Part shown: positions 35,284 through 45,231 of the stretch, one piece after another | Numbering within the stretch: position 1 is the first letter of the stretch | Layout: each line of letters opens with the position of its first letter | Source of the DNA: Aquimarina sp. MAR_2010_214 | GTDB lineage: Bacteria; Bacteroidota; Bacteroidia; Flavobacteriales; Flavobacteriaceae | Direction of reading: 5' to 3' | Length of the DNA stretch: 64,000 bases | NCBI RefSeq assembly: GCF_002846555.1 | Contig: NZ_PJMS01000001.1 | Span: forward strand, 3,596,001 to 3,660,000 | Program-made: the position numbers and the translations under genes | Notes under the pieces: generated by a model | Seen by the model: the letters and a program-made list of their open reading frames with translations, nothing else | Databases searched by the model: none | Told to the model about the DNA's origin: nothing

Positions 35284-36837
35284 ATGAGTTTTATTATAAA
35301 GAATCATACGGTATTGATACTTTTACTATCGATTTTTATAAGTTGTAAGAACTCAAATAATACGACCACTCCAGAAACGATAACATCACAAGAAACATAT
35401 AATGAAAGAAGAGAGCAATTAATCGCTATTCATGAAAAAAACTCTTTTGATGTTGATATTCAATTATCTAAAGAAGAGTTAGAATTGGAACAAAAGATAA
35501 GTGCGTATAGGAACGCTTTTGAAAAAAAACGTAAACGAGATAACATTCCATTTTTTAATCAACCCTTTCACGCTATTCAACCAATTATTGATTCATCAAC
35601 TCTTTACAAAGTGTTACAAAAAATGCCTAAAGGAGGTTTATTACATACACATAGCATAGGGATGACAGATATAAAATGGCTTATAGAAGAAGCTATTAAA
35701 ACTCCTAACTGTTATGTATATGTCGGAAAAGATAATGAAATGCATATATATGGGGAGTTGGCTATTTTTAAAGAAGAAAATGTTCCCAATGACTTTGTTT
35801 TATTAAAAGACCAAATTAAATCGGATACTGATTTTAAAGCAAATTTGTACGAATTATTAGTATTGAAAAGAGTATCATTTTCTGATCGTACAGATTACTG
35901 GACAGAATTTGAAAAAAGATTCAGGAGAGTTAGTAAACTACTCAATTTCAGACCTTTTTTTTTAGCATATTATAAAAAGGCATTTTTAGACCTTATAGAA
36001 GATAAAGTATCGCATGTAGAAATTAGAATGGTATTTAACAATTTATATGATTTAGAAAAAAGTGATTATCCTATAGAAATAATGGTATCAGATCTTCAAA
36101 AAGTTATAAGTGAAATAGAAAAGGAAGGAAAAGAATTAAGTATTAGTTTGATTTATACCAGTTTTAAATTTTTCAATACCCAAGAGATAGATAAGGAGAT
36201 TGCTAAAGCATTTAACCTAAAGAAAAAATTTCCAAATATGATTTCTGGATTTGATCTGGTTGCAGAAGAGGATAAAGGAAATAGTGTACAGTATTATGAA
36301 AAAAATTGGCAAAAGATAGATTCTATGTCTTCAAAATTTGGATTAGAATTACCTCTTTTCCTACATGCTGGTGAAAGCAAATCAATAACAAACACAAATC
36401 TTATAGATGTATCTGTTTTGAAAAATAGAAGAATCGGACATGCTTTAAACTTGGTGTTGTTTCCAGAAATAATGCGGCAAGTAAAAGAAAAAGATATGCT
36501 TGTAGAAGTTTGCCCGATTAGTAATCAGATTTTAGGGTATGTAAATGATTTAAGAAATCATCCTGCACGAATATTACTTAATAATGGAATACAATGTTCG
36601 ATTAATAGTGATGATCCAGGGGTATTTGCATATGAAGGATTGAGTTATGATTTCTGGATGGTATGTATGGCATGGGAACTAGATATAAAAGCCATTAAAA
36701 AATTGGTTTTTAATTCTATTACCTATTCTGGATTGACAAATGACAAAAAAGAAATATTGCTTTTGAAATTAAAAAAAGATTGGAATGTATTCATAAATGA
36801 AGCAAATCTAATTATGGATAAACAATTTTTAAATTAA
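35284..36837 (+). CDS. Exported adenosine deaminase-like lipoprotein (ADGF/ADA2-type)
   Basis: About 517 residues from ATG 35284. The frame is open from 35227, but the inner Met starts a clean lipoprotein signal (MSFIIKNHTVLILLLSIFIS, then Cys). Metal and catalytic motifs of the amidohydrolase deaminases: LLHTHSIGMTD (HxH), FLHAGESK, RIGHALNL and SINSDDPGVF. The ~100-residue N-terminal region before HxH matches the growth-factor-type (ADGF/CECR1) branch, which is extracytoplasmic. It should deaminate adenosine or a related nucleoside outside the cytoplasm, feeding the nucleoside hydrolase encoded next. Confidence 0.85.
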   Translation: MSFIIKNHTVLILLLSIFISCKNSNNTTTPETITSQETYNERREQLIAIHEKNSFDVDIQLSKEELELEQKISAYRNAFEKKRKRDNIPFFNQPFHAIQPIIDSSTLYKVLQKMPKGGLLHTHSIGMTDIKWLIEEAIKTPNCYVYVGKDNEMHIYGELAIFKEENVPNDFVLLKDQIKSDTDFKANLYELLVLKRVSFSDRTDYWTEFEKRFRRVSKLLNFRPFFLAYYKKAFLDLIEDKVSHVEIRMVFNNLYDLEKSDYPIEIMVSDLQKVISEIEKEGKELSISLIYTSFKFFNTQEIDKEIAKAFNLKKKFPNMISGFDLVAEEDKGNSVQYYEKNWQKIDSMSSKFGLELPLFLHAGESKSITNTNLIDVSVLKNRRIGHALNLVLFPEIMRQVKEKDMLVEVCPISNQILGYVNDLRNHPARILLNNGIQCSINSDDPGVFAYEGLSYDFWMVCMAWELDIKAIKKLVFNSITYSGLTNDKKEILLLKLKKDWNVFINEANLIMDKQFLN

Positions 36838-36849
36838 ACAAAACCCGAG

Positions 36850-37779
36850 ATGAAAAGAAAGTTTATTATTGATACAGACACTGCTTCTGATGATGCTGTA
36901 GCATTAATTATGGCAATGAATTACCCGGATATAGAAATAGAAGGATTTACACTCGTTGCGGGAAATGTAAAATTAGAACAAGGTATTCAGAATGCAATGT
37001 ACACGATGTCTTTGTGTAATAAAGATATACCCGTGTATCCTGGAATAGATAAACCAATGATGAGACCTCTAAATACAGCGGATCATGTACATGGAGAAGA
37101 TGGTATGGGAGATATAGAGTTGCCGCTTTCTGGATTTACTCCAGAAAAAACGCATGCAGTATCAGCGCTTATCGAGAAAATTAATCAATATCCTGATGAA
37201 ATTACTTTAGTATGTTTGGCTCCATTAACCAATATTGCAGTGGCTTTACTTATGGATAAAACGATAGCAAGTAAAGTAAAGGAATGTATTATTATGGGAG
37301 GAATAGGAAAAGGAAGAGGTAATGTTACTCCAATAGCAGAATATAATTTTTGGGCTGACCCCGAAGCTGCAAAAATTGTTTTTGAATCAGGGATGCCAAT
37401 AAAAATGGTAGGTTGGGATATTTCAAGGAAATATGCAGTATTTGATAAGAATGATGCTAATAAAATTAAGGAACTAGGTACTCCTTTAGCAAGTTTTAGT
37501 GTTGATATTCAGAAAAAATGTGATGAATATGCAAGAAATAATTCCTTAATAAAAGGATTTGATTTACCAGATCCTATTGCAATGGCAGTAGCATTAGATA
37601 AAACCATCGCAACCGAGGTAAGAAAAGCTCATGTAACTATTTTAACCAATGATGATTATTCTAGAGGACAAAGTGCAATAGATTATACAGGCTCAACATT
37701 AAAAGAACCAAATGCAGAAATAGTACTAAAGGCAGATAGAAATGGATTTCTAAAAATACTATACGAATCCTTGTCTTAA
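36850..37779 (+). CDS. Nucleoside hydrolase (IunH family)
   Basis: A 309-residue N-ribohydrolase. DTDTASDDAVALIMAM at the N-terminus holds the Ca2+-binding Asp cluster. Further family segments: VHGEDGMGD, LAPLTNIAVALL, IIMGGIGKGRGNVTPIAEYNFWADPEAA and DLPDPIAMAVALD. It splits purine or pyrimidine nucleosides to base plus ribose, which ribokinase can phosphorylate. No signal peptide, so cytoplasmic. It is 12 bp after the deaminase gene. The transporter gene that should follow is only a fragment. Confidence 0.93.
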   Translation: MKRKFIIDTDTASDDAVALIMAMNYPDIEIEGFTLVAGNVKLEQGIQNAMYTMSLCNKDIPVYPGIDKPMMRPLNTADHVHGEDGMGDIELPLSGFTPEKTHAVSALIEKINQYPDEITLVCLAPLTNIAVALLMDKTIASKVKECIIMGGIGKGRGNVTPIAEYNFWADPEAAKIVFESGMPIKMVGWDISRKYAVFDKNDANKIKELGTPLASFSVDIQKKCDEYARNNSLIKGFDLPDPIAMAVALDKTIATEVRKAHVTILTNDDYSRGQSAIDYTGSTLKEPNAEIVLKADRNGFLKILYESLS

Positions 37780-37782
37780 TAG

Positions 37783-38097
37783 GCATACCTTTTATTGGTT
37801 TTAGTCTTTTTAATACTAGAGAAAATGGCCTTTGATTTTTATTTCATATCAGGGTCGCTATTTGTAGATAAAACGGCTAATTCAAAAATACGCTCTAGTA
37901 CGCAGGGGTTATTTATGATGATGGTGAATGGTCTTGGAGCGGTACTAGGTGCCTACGCTAGTGGTTTTGTGGTTGATTTTTATACGATAAATGGTATAAG
38001 AGACTGGAGTACAATATGGTATGTGTTTTCTATTTATGCGCTACTGACTGGGGTTACATTTATGCTGATTTTTAAATATAAACACACCAAAGAATAA
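37783..38097 (+). pseudogene. C-terminal fragment of a NupG-type nucleoside permease
   Basis: About 100 codons. AFDFYFISGSLFVDK, SSTQGLFMMMVNGLGAVLG, and the final helix of a nucleoside:proton symporter (MFS, NupG family) are clear. Roughly 300 N-terminal residues are missing, and a stop (37780-37782) lies just upstream in frame. A TTG at 37795 could start it, but a two- to three-helix fragment would not transport. It follows the nucleoside hydrolase by a few bases, so a deletion joined the permease tail to that gene. Confidence 0.82.
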
Positions 38098-38151
38098 TAA
38101 ATTTTATTAGTTCTAAAGAGTAGATATTAAAGTTTCTATTAAATAAAAGAC

Positions 38152-38550
38152 ATGAAAAAAAGAGTCACTTTAAAAGATATATCCAAAATATCTGGATTTT
38201 CTGTATCCACAATATCAAAGGCATTGCATGATGATGCTGATATAAGTTATAAGACTAAAACAAAGGTTAAGAAATTAGCTTCTATATATAATTATGTACC
38301 TAATTTTTTAGCCAAATATTTAAAGTACGAAATACCAAACATTATTGGCGTGTCTGTTCCAAAAAATGGAGAGTTTGATATACCAAAAATTGTAAAAGAG
38401 ATTACTTGTATTCCCTTATTAAAAAAATGTGAATTGGTTAATTATCAATTAGAAGATAATAAAGTTAATGTAGATGTAAGAATGCAAAATATAATTGAAG
38501 GAGATATTGCAGGAATCATAGTTTTATTTTCTAACAAAGCAAGGGATTAG
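38152..38550 (+). pseudogene. Truncated LacI-family regulator
   Basis: A 132-residue remnant with an intact LacI HTH and hinge (TLKDISKISGFSVSTISKALH ... YVPNFLAKYLKYE), then ~70 residues of the sensor domain ending at IAGIIVLFSNKARD. Intact family members are ~340 residues. The HTH and hinge could still fold and bind DNA, but the dimerising effector domain is gone. It is distinct from the LacI at 32383. It forms part of the decayed stretch 37.8-38.9 kb. Confidence 0.75.
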
Positions 38551-38657
38551 AATACTTAGGAATACTAAGGATTTTGTAGAATAAGAAACACCTTTTTTCT
38601 ATGAGATATGTTTTGTTCTAAAATAAGTCAATTTTATGTCAACTTATTTTAAGACGA

Positions 38658-38846
38658 GACAATATAAATAAATTAAAAACCTCTAGATATTCGATGCCTT
38701 TTTTCTTACATCCTCATCCATATATGGATTTGTCGTGTTTAGAAGGATGTATTTCTAAAGAAAACCCCAAGAGGTATGTGAATACAACTTCTGGTGAATT
38801 TCTAAATGAGCGTTTAATAGAACTTGGTCTAAAAAAACAAATGTAA
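38658..38846 (+). pseudogene. C-terminal remnant of an isopenicillin-N-synthase-like 2OG-Fe(II) oxygenase
   Basis: The reading frame DNINKLKTSRYSMPFFLHPH continues to SGEFLNERLIELGLKKQM and TAA at 38844-38846. This is the last ~60 residues of isopenicillin-N-synthase-like dioxygenases (RYSMPFF..HP and GE(F/Y)LxxRLxELG). The iron-binding core is absent, so it cannot be active. Any ORF from ATG 38694 has just 50 residues. Confidence 0.7.
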
Positions 38847-39151
38847 CGTTGTTTTTGTAAGAATTGATTACCTCTTCAATATAAGCTGATAAATTCTAAT
38901 CAGTATTAATTTCATTGATGTTATGATGGGTACCTGAATATGAAGGTTATATTCATTTTGGGTATGCATAAAATAACTCTTTTGAGATATCTTTTTTGAG
39001 TTTTTGTATTTTTCACATTTCTTGTTAAAATACTCTTAAAAATTGTAACATTGATAATAACTACGCGTATTATAGTACATTATTATAAACTAACTCAAAA
39101 TAATTAACTCTGGTGTTTTTACAAGATACCAAAAAAACAATTAAATAACAT
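38847..39151. other. Decayed intergenic stretch before the M16 peptidase gene
   Basis: About 300 bp with no intact gene. On the minus strand, 38940-38847 reads as a protein-like segment broken by one TAG (YSGTHHNINEINTD, stop, NLSAYIEEVINSYKNNVTF), perhaps one more gene fragment; I do not recognise the family. The remainder is AT-rich and probably contains the promoter of the M16 gene. Confidence 0.35.
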
Positions 39152-42133
39152 ATGAAATTAATTAAATCGGTTTTGTTGTTGCTATTAATCATTTGCCTTA
39201 GCAATTGCAAAAATTCATCATCAGAAACCAGTATTTCGCAAGAAGCTAAAGTCGAACAACATACCGACGCAGCAGGTTTCAATTATGAAACTGTTACTAA
39301 TGATCCAACGGGGTTAAGGTTATATACTCTGGAAAATGGCTTAAAAGTATATTTAGCTAAAAATGAAGAAGAACCAAAAATTCAAACATTTATAGCCGTA
39401 CGAGCTGGTTCAAATTATGACCCTAAAGAAGCAACAGGACTTGCACACTATTTAGAGCATATGGTTTTTAAAGGTACTGATGAGATAGGTACTCAGGATT
39501 TTGAAAAAGAAAAAGTGTTACTACAACAGATTTCTGATCTTTATGAGCAACATAAAGCAGAAACAGATGCAGATAAAAAGAAAGAAATCTACAAGAAGAT
39601 AGACGAAGTTTCTTTTGAAGCTTCAAAAATATCTATATCTAATGAATATGATAAAATGATTAGTTCTTTGGGAGCAGAAGGAACTAATGCACATACTTGG
39701 TTTGAGGAGACAATTTATAAAAATAAAATTCCTGCAAATGAATTAGATAAATGGCTGAAAGTAGAAAGCGAACGATTTAGTCAACTGGTATTGCGTTTGT
39801 TTCATACAGAACTCGAAGCTGTTTATGAAGAGTATAATAGAGGACAGGATAGTGATGGGTGGAAATCATATGCTGCAATGCTAGAAGGATTGTTTCCTAA
39901 TCACCCTTATGGTCAACAAAAAACAATAGGAACCTCGGAGCACCTTAAGAACCCATCTATGGTAGCTATACATAATTATTTTGATAAGTATTATGTTCCT
40001 AATAATATGGCGATGGTATTGGTTGGAGATATCGATTTTGATCAGACTATCCAAAAAGTAAATAAGACTTTTGGTGGTTTTGAGAACAAAGAAGTAGTTC
40101 ATCCTGTATTACCAAAAGAAGACCCAATAACCAGCCCGGTTATTAAAGAAGTATTTGGACCGACTGCAGAATCTGTTTCTGTAGCATTTCGTTCTGCTGC
40201 TATAGGTACAAAAGAAGAAAAATTGTTAACAGTAGCCGATATGTTATTGGCTAATGGTAATGCTGGTCTAATTGATCTAAACTTAAATCAGAAACAAGCA
40301 GTTCAGAATGCAGGTTGTTCACCTACATTTTTAAATGATTATGGATATCATCAATTTTATGGATCACCAAAAGCAGACCAGACTCTGGATGAAGTAAAAG
40401 ATCTATTGCTCTCTCAAATCGATAAGTTAAAAAAAGGAGAGTTTGACGAGTGGATGATTTCTGCAGTGATTAATGATTTAAAACTTAGCCAAACTAGAGA
40501 ATACGAAAATAATACGGCATTAGCTTCGGCATATTATAATGCGTTTATTCATAGAGAAGATTGGAAAGATAAAGTTGAATTCTTGAATGAACTTAAAAAA
40601 GTTTCAAAACAAGAATTAGTAGATTTTGCAAATTCTTTTTATAAGGATAATTATGTAGTGATATACAAACGTAAAGGAGAAGATAAAAATATAACTAAAG
40701 TAGAAAACCCAGGTATTACTCCTGTAGAGTTAAATAGAGATAAACAATCAGAATTTATAAAGGCATTTACTCAGCAAGAAACACCTCCTTTAACTCCTAA
40801 GTTTATTGACTATAAAACAGCAATTAAGGAAACTAAGACAGCTAGCGAATTAAAAGTATCTTATATTGACAACCCTAATAATGACTTATTTAACCTTAGT
40901 ATCATTTTTGATATGGGAAGAGATAACGACCGCAAAGTTTCTCTGGCCGCAGGTTATTTAGATTATTTAGGTACAGATAAATACTCTCCTGAAGAGTTGA
41001 AAAAGGAATTCTATAAATTAGGAATCGATTATTATGTTAATGCAGGATCTGATAAAACTTATGTTGGTATTTCAGGGTTAAAAGAAAATCTTGATGCTGG
41101 CTTGGCTTTATTAGAACATTTATGGACTAATGCAGTTCCTAACCAAGAAACATATGCAAAATATGTGGACCAGATCGCAAAAGGACGTCAAGATGGGAAA
41201 ACGCAAAAAGGAAACATTTTGTGGAACGGACTGATGAGTTATGGTAAATATGGTGATAATTCTCCTTTACGTAATATCTATACGATAGGAGAATTACAAG
41301 CTGTTAATCCACAAGAATTAATAGATAAAATCAAAGAGCTTCGTAATTTTAAACAACGTATATTTTATTACGGTAAAGATGTAGATGCAGCAATTGCATC
41401 CATAAATAAAAATCATAAAGTTCAAAATGAATTATTAGACTATCCGGAAGAAGTAAAATACGTCGAAAAAGAAACTGGAGGAAATGTGTACTTTGTTGAT
41501 TATGATATGGTACAGAGTGAAATGATATTTTTGGCAAAAGGATCAGAGTTTGATCCAGATAAAATGGCAGCTTCACGATTGTTTAATACATACTTTGGGA
41601 GTGGATTATCATCTATAGTATTTCAAGAAATTAGAGAGTCAAAATCATTAGCATATTCTGCGTTTTCTGCATATTCAACAGCATCAGAAAAAGGAGATTC
41701 GAATTATATATATGCATATATTGGTACTCAGGCAAATAAAATGCCTCAGGCAGTAGATGCAATGATGGATTTAATGACTAACATGCCAGAAGCAGAAGAA
41801 CAATTTAATGCAGCAAAAGAAGCAACGTTAAAGAAAATTGCTGCTCAGCGTATCACCAAATCTAAAATTTTCTGGACTTATGAAGGGTTAAAGAAAAGAG
41901 GAATCGATAATGATAACCGAGAAGAGATGTATAATACCATTAAAGATATGACTCTAGAAGATCTTAAATCTTTCTTTAATGAAAATATAAAAGGAGAAAC
42001 GTATAACATACTTGTAGTTGGAAATAAAAAAGATGTAAATATGAATGCGTTATCTAAATTAGGTGAAGTTAAGGAAATGGATATTGATTATCTTTTCAAT
42101 TATGAGAAGAAAAATGAAGATATAAAACTATAA
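39152..42133 (+). CDS. M16-family (insulinase/pitrilysin-like) zinc peptidase lipoprotein
   Basis: A 993-residue protein with both M16 halves in one chain. Residues 1-19 form a lipoprotein signal with C19 in LSNC. The active half has the inverted zinc motif H99-Y-L-E102-H103 and a downstream Glu in ELEAVYEEYNRG. The second half (from ~560) is the inactive M16 partner (SSIVFQEIRESKSLAYSA). It likely degrades peptides in the periplasm or at the outer membrane. It stands alone, followed by a terminator. Confidence 0.92.
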   Translation: MKLIKSVLLLLLIICLSNCKNSSSETSISQEAKVEQHTDAAGFNYETVTNDPTGLRLYTLENGLKVYLAKNEEEPKIQTFIAVRAGSNYDPKEATGLAHYLEHMVFKGTDEIGTQDFEKEKVLLQQISDLYEQHKAETDADKKKEIYKKIDEVSFEASKISISNEYDKMISSLGAEGTNAHTWFEETIYKNKIPANELDKWLKVESERFSQLVLRLFHTELEAVYEEYNRGQDSDGWKSYAAMLEGLFPNHPYGQQKTIGTSEHLKNPSMVAIHNYFDKYYVPNNMAMVLVGDIDFDQTIQKVNKTFGGFENKEVVHPVLPKEDPITSPVIKEVFGPTAESVSVAFRSAAIGTKEEKLLTVADMLLANGNAGLIDLNLNQKQAVQNAGCSPTFLNDYGYHQFYGSPKADQTLDEVKDLLLSQIDKLKKGEFDEWMISAVINDLKLSQTREYENNTALASAYYNAFIHREDWKDKVEFLNELKKVSKQELVDFANSFYKDNYVVIYKRKGEDKNITKVENPGITPVELNRDKQSEFIKAFTQQETPPLTPKFIDYKTAIKETKTASELKVSYIDNPNNDLFNLSIIFDMGRDNDRKVSLAAGYLDYLGTDKYSPEELKKEFYKLGIDYYVNAGSDKTYVGISGLKENLDAGLALLEHLWTNAVPNQETYAKYVDQIAKGRQDGKTQKGNILWNGLMSYGKYGDNSPLRNIYTIGELQAVNPQELIDKIKELRNFKQRIFYYGKDVDAAIASINKNHKVQNELLDYPEEVKYVEKETGGNVYFVDYDMVQSEMIFLAKGSEFDPDKMAASRLFNTYFGSGLSSIVFQEIRESKSLAYSAFSAYSTASEKGDSNYIYAYIGTQANKMPQAVDAMMDLMTNMPEAEEQFNAAKEATLKKIAAQRITKSKIFWTYEGLKKRGIDNDNREEMYNTIKDMTLEDLKSFFNENIKGETYNILVVGNKKDVNMNALSKLGEVKEMDIDYLFNYEKKNEDIKL

Positions 42134-42159
42134 AATCAGATAAACGATTATTAATTTAT

Positions 42160-42188
42160 AAACCCTGTGAGAAATCACAGGGTTTATT
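42160..42188 (+). terminator. Terminator-like hairpin after the M16 gene
   Basis: AAACCCTGTGA (42160-42170) pairs perfectly with TCACAGGGTTT (42175-42185) around the loop GAAA. The following T tract is short, so strength is uncertain. It lies 26 bp past the stop. Confidence 0.65.
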
Positions 42189-42192
42189 GCTG

Positions 42193-42219
42193 TTGACCTA
42201 TTTGTAATTCTTATATTTG
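42193..42219 (+). promoter_or_regulatory. Promoter of fabG
   Basis: TTG at 42193-42195, a 16-bp spacer and TATATTTG at 42212-42219 (exact TAnnTTTG). The expected start near 42223 leaves a ~54-nt leader before the ATG at 42277. Confidence 0.45.
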
Positions 42220-42276
42220 AATTCACATTGCAAATTATAAATGGTTTAGATACCACAAAAAATAGAAACATAACGA

Positions 42277-43023
42277 ATGAATCTTTTACAAGGTAAAACA
42301 GCTATTATCACTGGAGCTACTCGTGGTATTGGCAAAGGAATAGCAGAAATTTTTGCGCAACAAGGGGCTAATATTGCTTTCACTTATAGTTCTTCTGTTG
42401 AAGCAGCTAAGACATTAGAAAAAGAATTAAATGGACTAGGAATAAAAGCTAAAGGATATCAGAGTAATGCAGCAAGTTACGATCAAGCTCAGGAATTGAC
42501 TGCAGATGTCTTAGAAACATTTGGTAGTATTGATATTTTAGTAAATAATGCTGGTATTACCAAGGACAACCTTTTAATGCGTATGAGTGAGGAAGATTTT
42601 GATAAAGTTATCGAAGTAAACCTAAAAAGCGTATTTAATATGACTAAAGCTGTTCAAAGAACGATGCTTAAACAACGTAAAGGAAGTATTATAAACATGA
42701 GTTCGGTGGTCGGGGTAAAAGGTAATGCAGGTCAGGCTAATTACGCAGCTTCAAAAGCAGGAATTATTGGCTTTTCTAAATCTGTTGCGCTAGAACTTGG
42801 ATCTAGAAATATTAGAAGTAATGTAGTTGCACCTGGCTTTATTGAAACCGAAATGACAGAAAAGCTGGACGAAAAAGTTGTAGAAGGATGGCGTAATGCA
42901 ATTCCGCTAAAAAGAGGTGGTAGTCCCGAAGATATTGCAAACACGTGTTTATTTTTGGCAAGTGATTTAAGTACTTATATTACTGGGCAAGTCCTTAATG
43001 TAGATGGAGGAATGCTTACCTGA
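42277..43023 (+). CDS. fabG: 3-oxoacyl-[acyl-carrier-protein] reductase
   Basis: A 248-residue short-chain dehydrogenase performing the NADPH-dependent ketoreduction of fatty acid elongation. [16 protein letters not shown] is the cofactor loop (TGxxxGIG), [19 protein letters not shown] the structural motif, and S-Y-K are the catalytic residues ([21 protein letters not shown]). The C-terminus [14 protein letters not shown] is typical FabG. It carries its own promoter; the VWA gene follows after 156 bp. Confidence 0.95.
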   Translation: MNLLQGKTAIITGATRGIGKGIAEIFAQQGANIAFTYSSSVEAAKTLEKELNGLGIKAKGYQSNAASYDQAQELTADVLETFGSIDILVNNAGITKDNLLMRMSEEDFDKVIEVNLKSVFNMTKAVQRTMLKQRKGSIINMSSVVGVKGNAGQANYAASKAGIIGFSKSVALELGSRNIRSNVVAPGFIETEMTEKLDEKVVEGWRNAIPLKRGGSPEDIANTCLFLASDLSTYITGQVLNVDGGMLT

Positions 43024-43179
43024 TTTTAGAATTGCAATTAGCGATTTAAGAATCTATTTTTTTTGAATATTTTAATACTAAAAGTCGTTAAATTTCAACT
43101 TATATAGAAAGAGTTACACTTAACACTCTAAAATAAATTGTAATTCGTAACTCAACCATTGTATATCGTAATTTATAGA

Positions 43180-45210
43180 ATGCAAACACAAACAATTTTA
43201 TTGATCATAGCCGCTTTTATAACAGCATTAATTGTTGCATTGTTTCAATATTGGTATAAGACAAAAAACAGGAAAAAAAATATCCTGTTTTTTGCTTTTT
43301 TACGCTTTCTTAGTGTTTTTGCACTACTATTGTTATTGATCAATCCTAGCTTCAAGCAGAATACCTATTATATAGAAAAACCGGTTTTGGTGGTTGCAGT
43401 GGATAATTCTTCTTCAATAAAATATCTTAAAAAAGATCAAGAAATTACTCAGTTTGTAAATCAAATTGATGATGATGAAGATCTAAATGAAAGGTTTGAT
43501 ATTACTTATTATTCATTTTCTGATAAATTACATGATTCTTTACGCTTTTCTTTTGATCAAAAACAGACCAATATATCAAGAGCATTAGAAGAACTTGAAC
43601 AAATTCATAAAAATACAATTGCTCCTACAATTGTGATCACCGATGGAAATCAAACCTATGGTAAAGATTATCAATTTAGTAGTATAGGTTATAAGCAAGC
43701 TGTGTACCCAATTATTTCTGGGGATACAATTAAGGTACTAGACACCAAAATACAACAACTTAATGTTAATCGTTATGCGTATTTAAAAAATAAATTTCCC
43801 GTCGAGGTAATTCTTACATATTCGGGTAATGAAGAGATTACAACTACATTTCAGATAAAATCGGGAATTAATACAATCTTTTCTCAACCCGTTTCTTTCT
43901 CGGGAACAAATAATTCTACGGTAGTTAATTTTACACTTCCTGCCAATAGAGTGGGGGTAAATCAGTATGTTGCTGTATTGACACCTTTGGATAAAGAAAA
44001 AAATACAATAAATAATTCAAAAACTTTTGCAGTAGAGGTAATTGATCAAAAAACTAATGTGTTATTGATAAGTGATATTGTACATCCAGATCTTGGGGCA
44101 ATAAAGAAAAGTGTCGAAAGTAATGAAAGACGAAGTATTACAATTAGTAAACCAAGTGAGAAGAAGGATTTAAACGATTATCAGTTAGTTATACTATATC
44201 AACCCAATACCAGATATAGAGCAGTGTATGAAAAATTAAACACTCTGAAAAAAAATTACTTTACAATTACCGGCCCTAATACAGATTGGGTTTTTCTTAA
44301 TAGGATTCAAAATAAATATACTCAGGAAATTACACGACAGAATGAATATTATGTTCCTAGGTATAATAACAATTATGGGGCATTTCTTCAAGAAGATATT
44401 GGATTTCAAAGTTATCCTCCTTTAATAGGAACTTTTGGTGAAATTAGAATGAATTCTAATCATGACCCATTATTATACAGAACGGTAAGCAATATTGATA
44501 CCGAAGAAATATTACTTACGACTATAGAACAAGGAGGAGTAAGAGAAGCAGTTTTGTTTGGAGAAGGAATATGGAGATGGAGAGCTCAGAGTTATTTGCA
44601 TACTCAAAAATTCGAAGATTTCGATGAGTTTTTTGGTAAACTGATACAGTATCTTGCTTCCAATAAAAGAAAGAGTAGGTTAAATACCATTTCAGAATCG
44701 TTTTATTATGGTAATGCCAGTGTTATTCTTAAAGCTGAGTATTTTACCAAAAATTATGAATTTGACAGGAGAGGAAATCTAAGAATCTCTATTAAAAATA
44801 AGGAAACAGAAGCGACTCAAACTATCCCTATGTTGTTGAAAAATAACTCATATGAGGTAGACTTGAGTAACCTTGAAGCAGGAAATTATGAATATACAGT
44901 AACGGTGTTAGGTGAGAATATAGCACGTTCGGGAAGTTTTGCAATTCTTGAATATGATGTAGAACAACAATTTCTTAATGCAGATGTAACAAAACTAACA
45001 CAAGTAGCTACTAATACTAATGGAAAGTCATATTATTTAAACCAAAAAGATACACTCATAAAAGAACTACTAGAAGATCAAAGATATCAAACGATACAAA
45101 AAAACAAGGAAAATGTAGTATCTTTAATTGACTGGAAATATCTTTTGGCAATAGTTATTTTGTTACTTACTATAGAGTGGTTTGCACGAAAATATAACGG
45201 ACTTATTTAA
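43180..45210 (+). CDS. VWA-domain membrane protein
   Basis: About 676 residues from ATG 43180 (frame open from 43159; the inner Met precedes the first helix). Two N-terminal membrane helices (ILLIIAAFITALIVALFQYW and FLRFLSVFALLLLLINPSF) are followed by a von Willebrand A domain with MIDAS DNSSS and VITDGNQT. The middle is beta-rich and extracytoplasmic, and a last helix (LLAIVILLLTIEWFARKY) ends the chain. The layout is like BatA/BatB-type VWA proteins, but it lacks MoxR or other Bat genes nearby. Function unknown. It is 21 bp before the prohibitin-like gene. Confidence 0.8.
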   Translation: MQTQTILLIIAAFITALIVALFQYWYKTKNRKKNILFFAFLRFLSVFALLLLLINPSFKQNTYYIEKPVLVVAVDNSSSIKYLKKDQEITQFVNQIDDDEDLNERFDITYYSFSDKLHDSLRFSFDQKQTNISRALEELEQIHKNTIAPTIVITDGNQTYGKDYQFSSIGYKQAVYPIISGDTIKVLDTKIQQLNVNRYAYLKNKFPVEVILTYSGNEEITTTFQIKSGINTIFSQPVSFSGTNNSTVVNFTLPANRVGVNQYVAVLTPLDKEKNTINNSKTFAVEVIDQKTNVLLISDIVHPDLGAIKKSVESNERRSITISKPSEKKDLNDYQLVILYQPNTRYRAVYEKLNTLKKNYFTITGPNTDWVFLNRIQNKYTQEITRQNEYYVPRYNNNYGAFLQEDIGFQSYPPLIGTFGEIRMNSNHDPLLYRTVSNIDTEEILLTTIEQGGVREAVLFGEGIWRWRAQSYLHTQKFEDFDEFFGKLIQYLASNKRKSRLNTISESFYYGNASVILKAEYFTKNYEFDRRGNLRISIKNKETEATQTIPMLLKNNSYEVDLSNLEAGNYEYTVTVLGENIARSGSFAILEYDVEQQFLNADVTKLTQVATNTNGKSYYLNQKDTLIKELLEDQRYQTIQKNKENVVSLIDWKYLLAIVILLLTIEWFARKYNGLI

Positions 45211-45231
45211 AATTAAAAATTCAAAATTATT

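Noticed and set aside
32383..38550. Intact polysaccharide-utilisation locus
   Set aside because: No SusD, no glycoside hydrolase, and the SusC-like gene is only a 54-codon remnant; the intact enzymes act on nucleosides and ribose.
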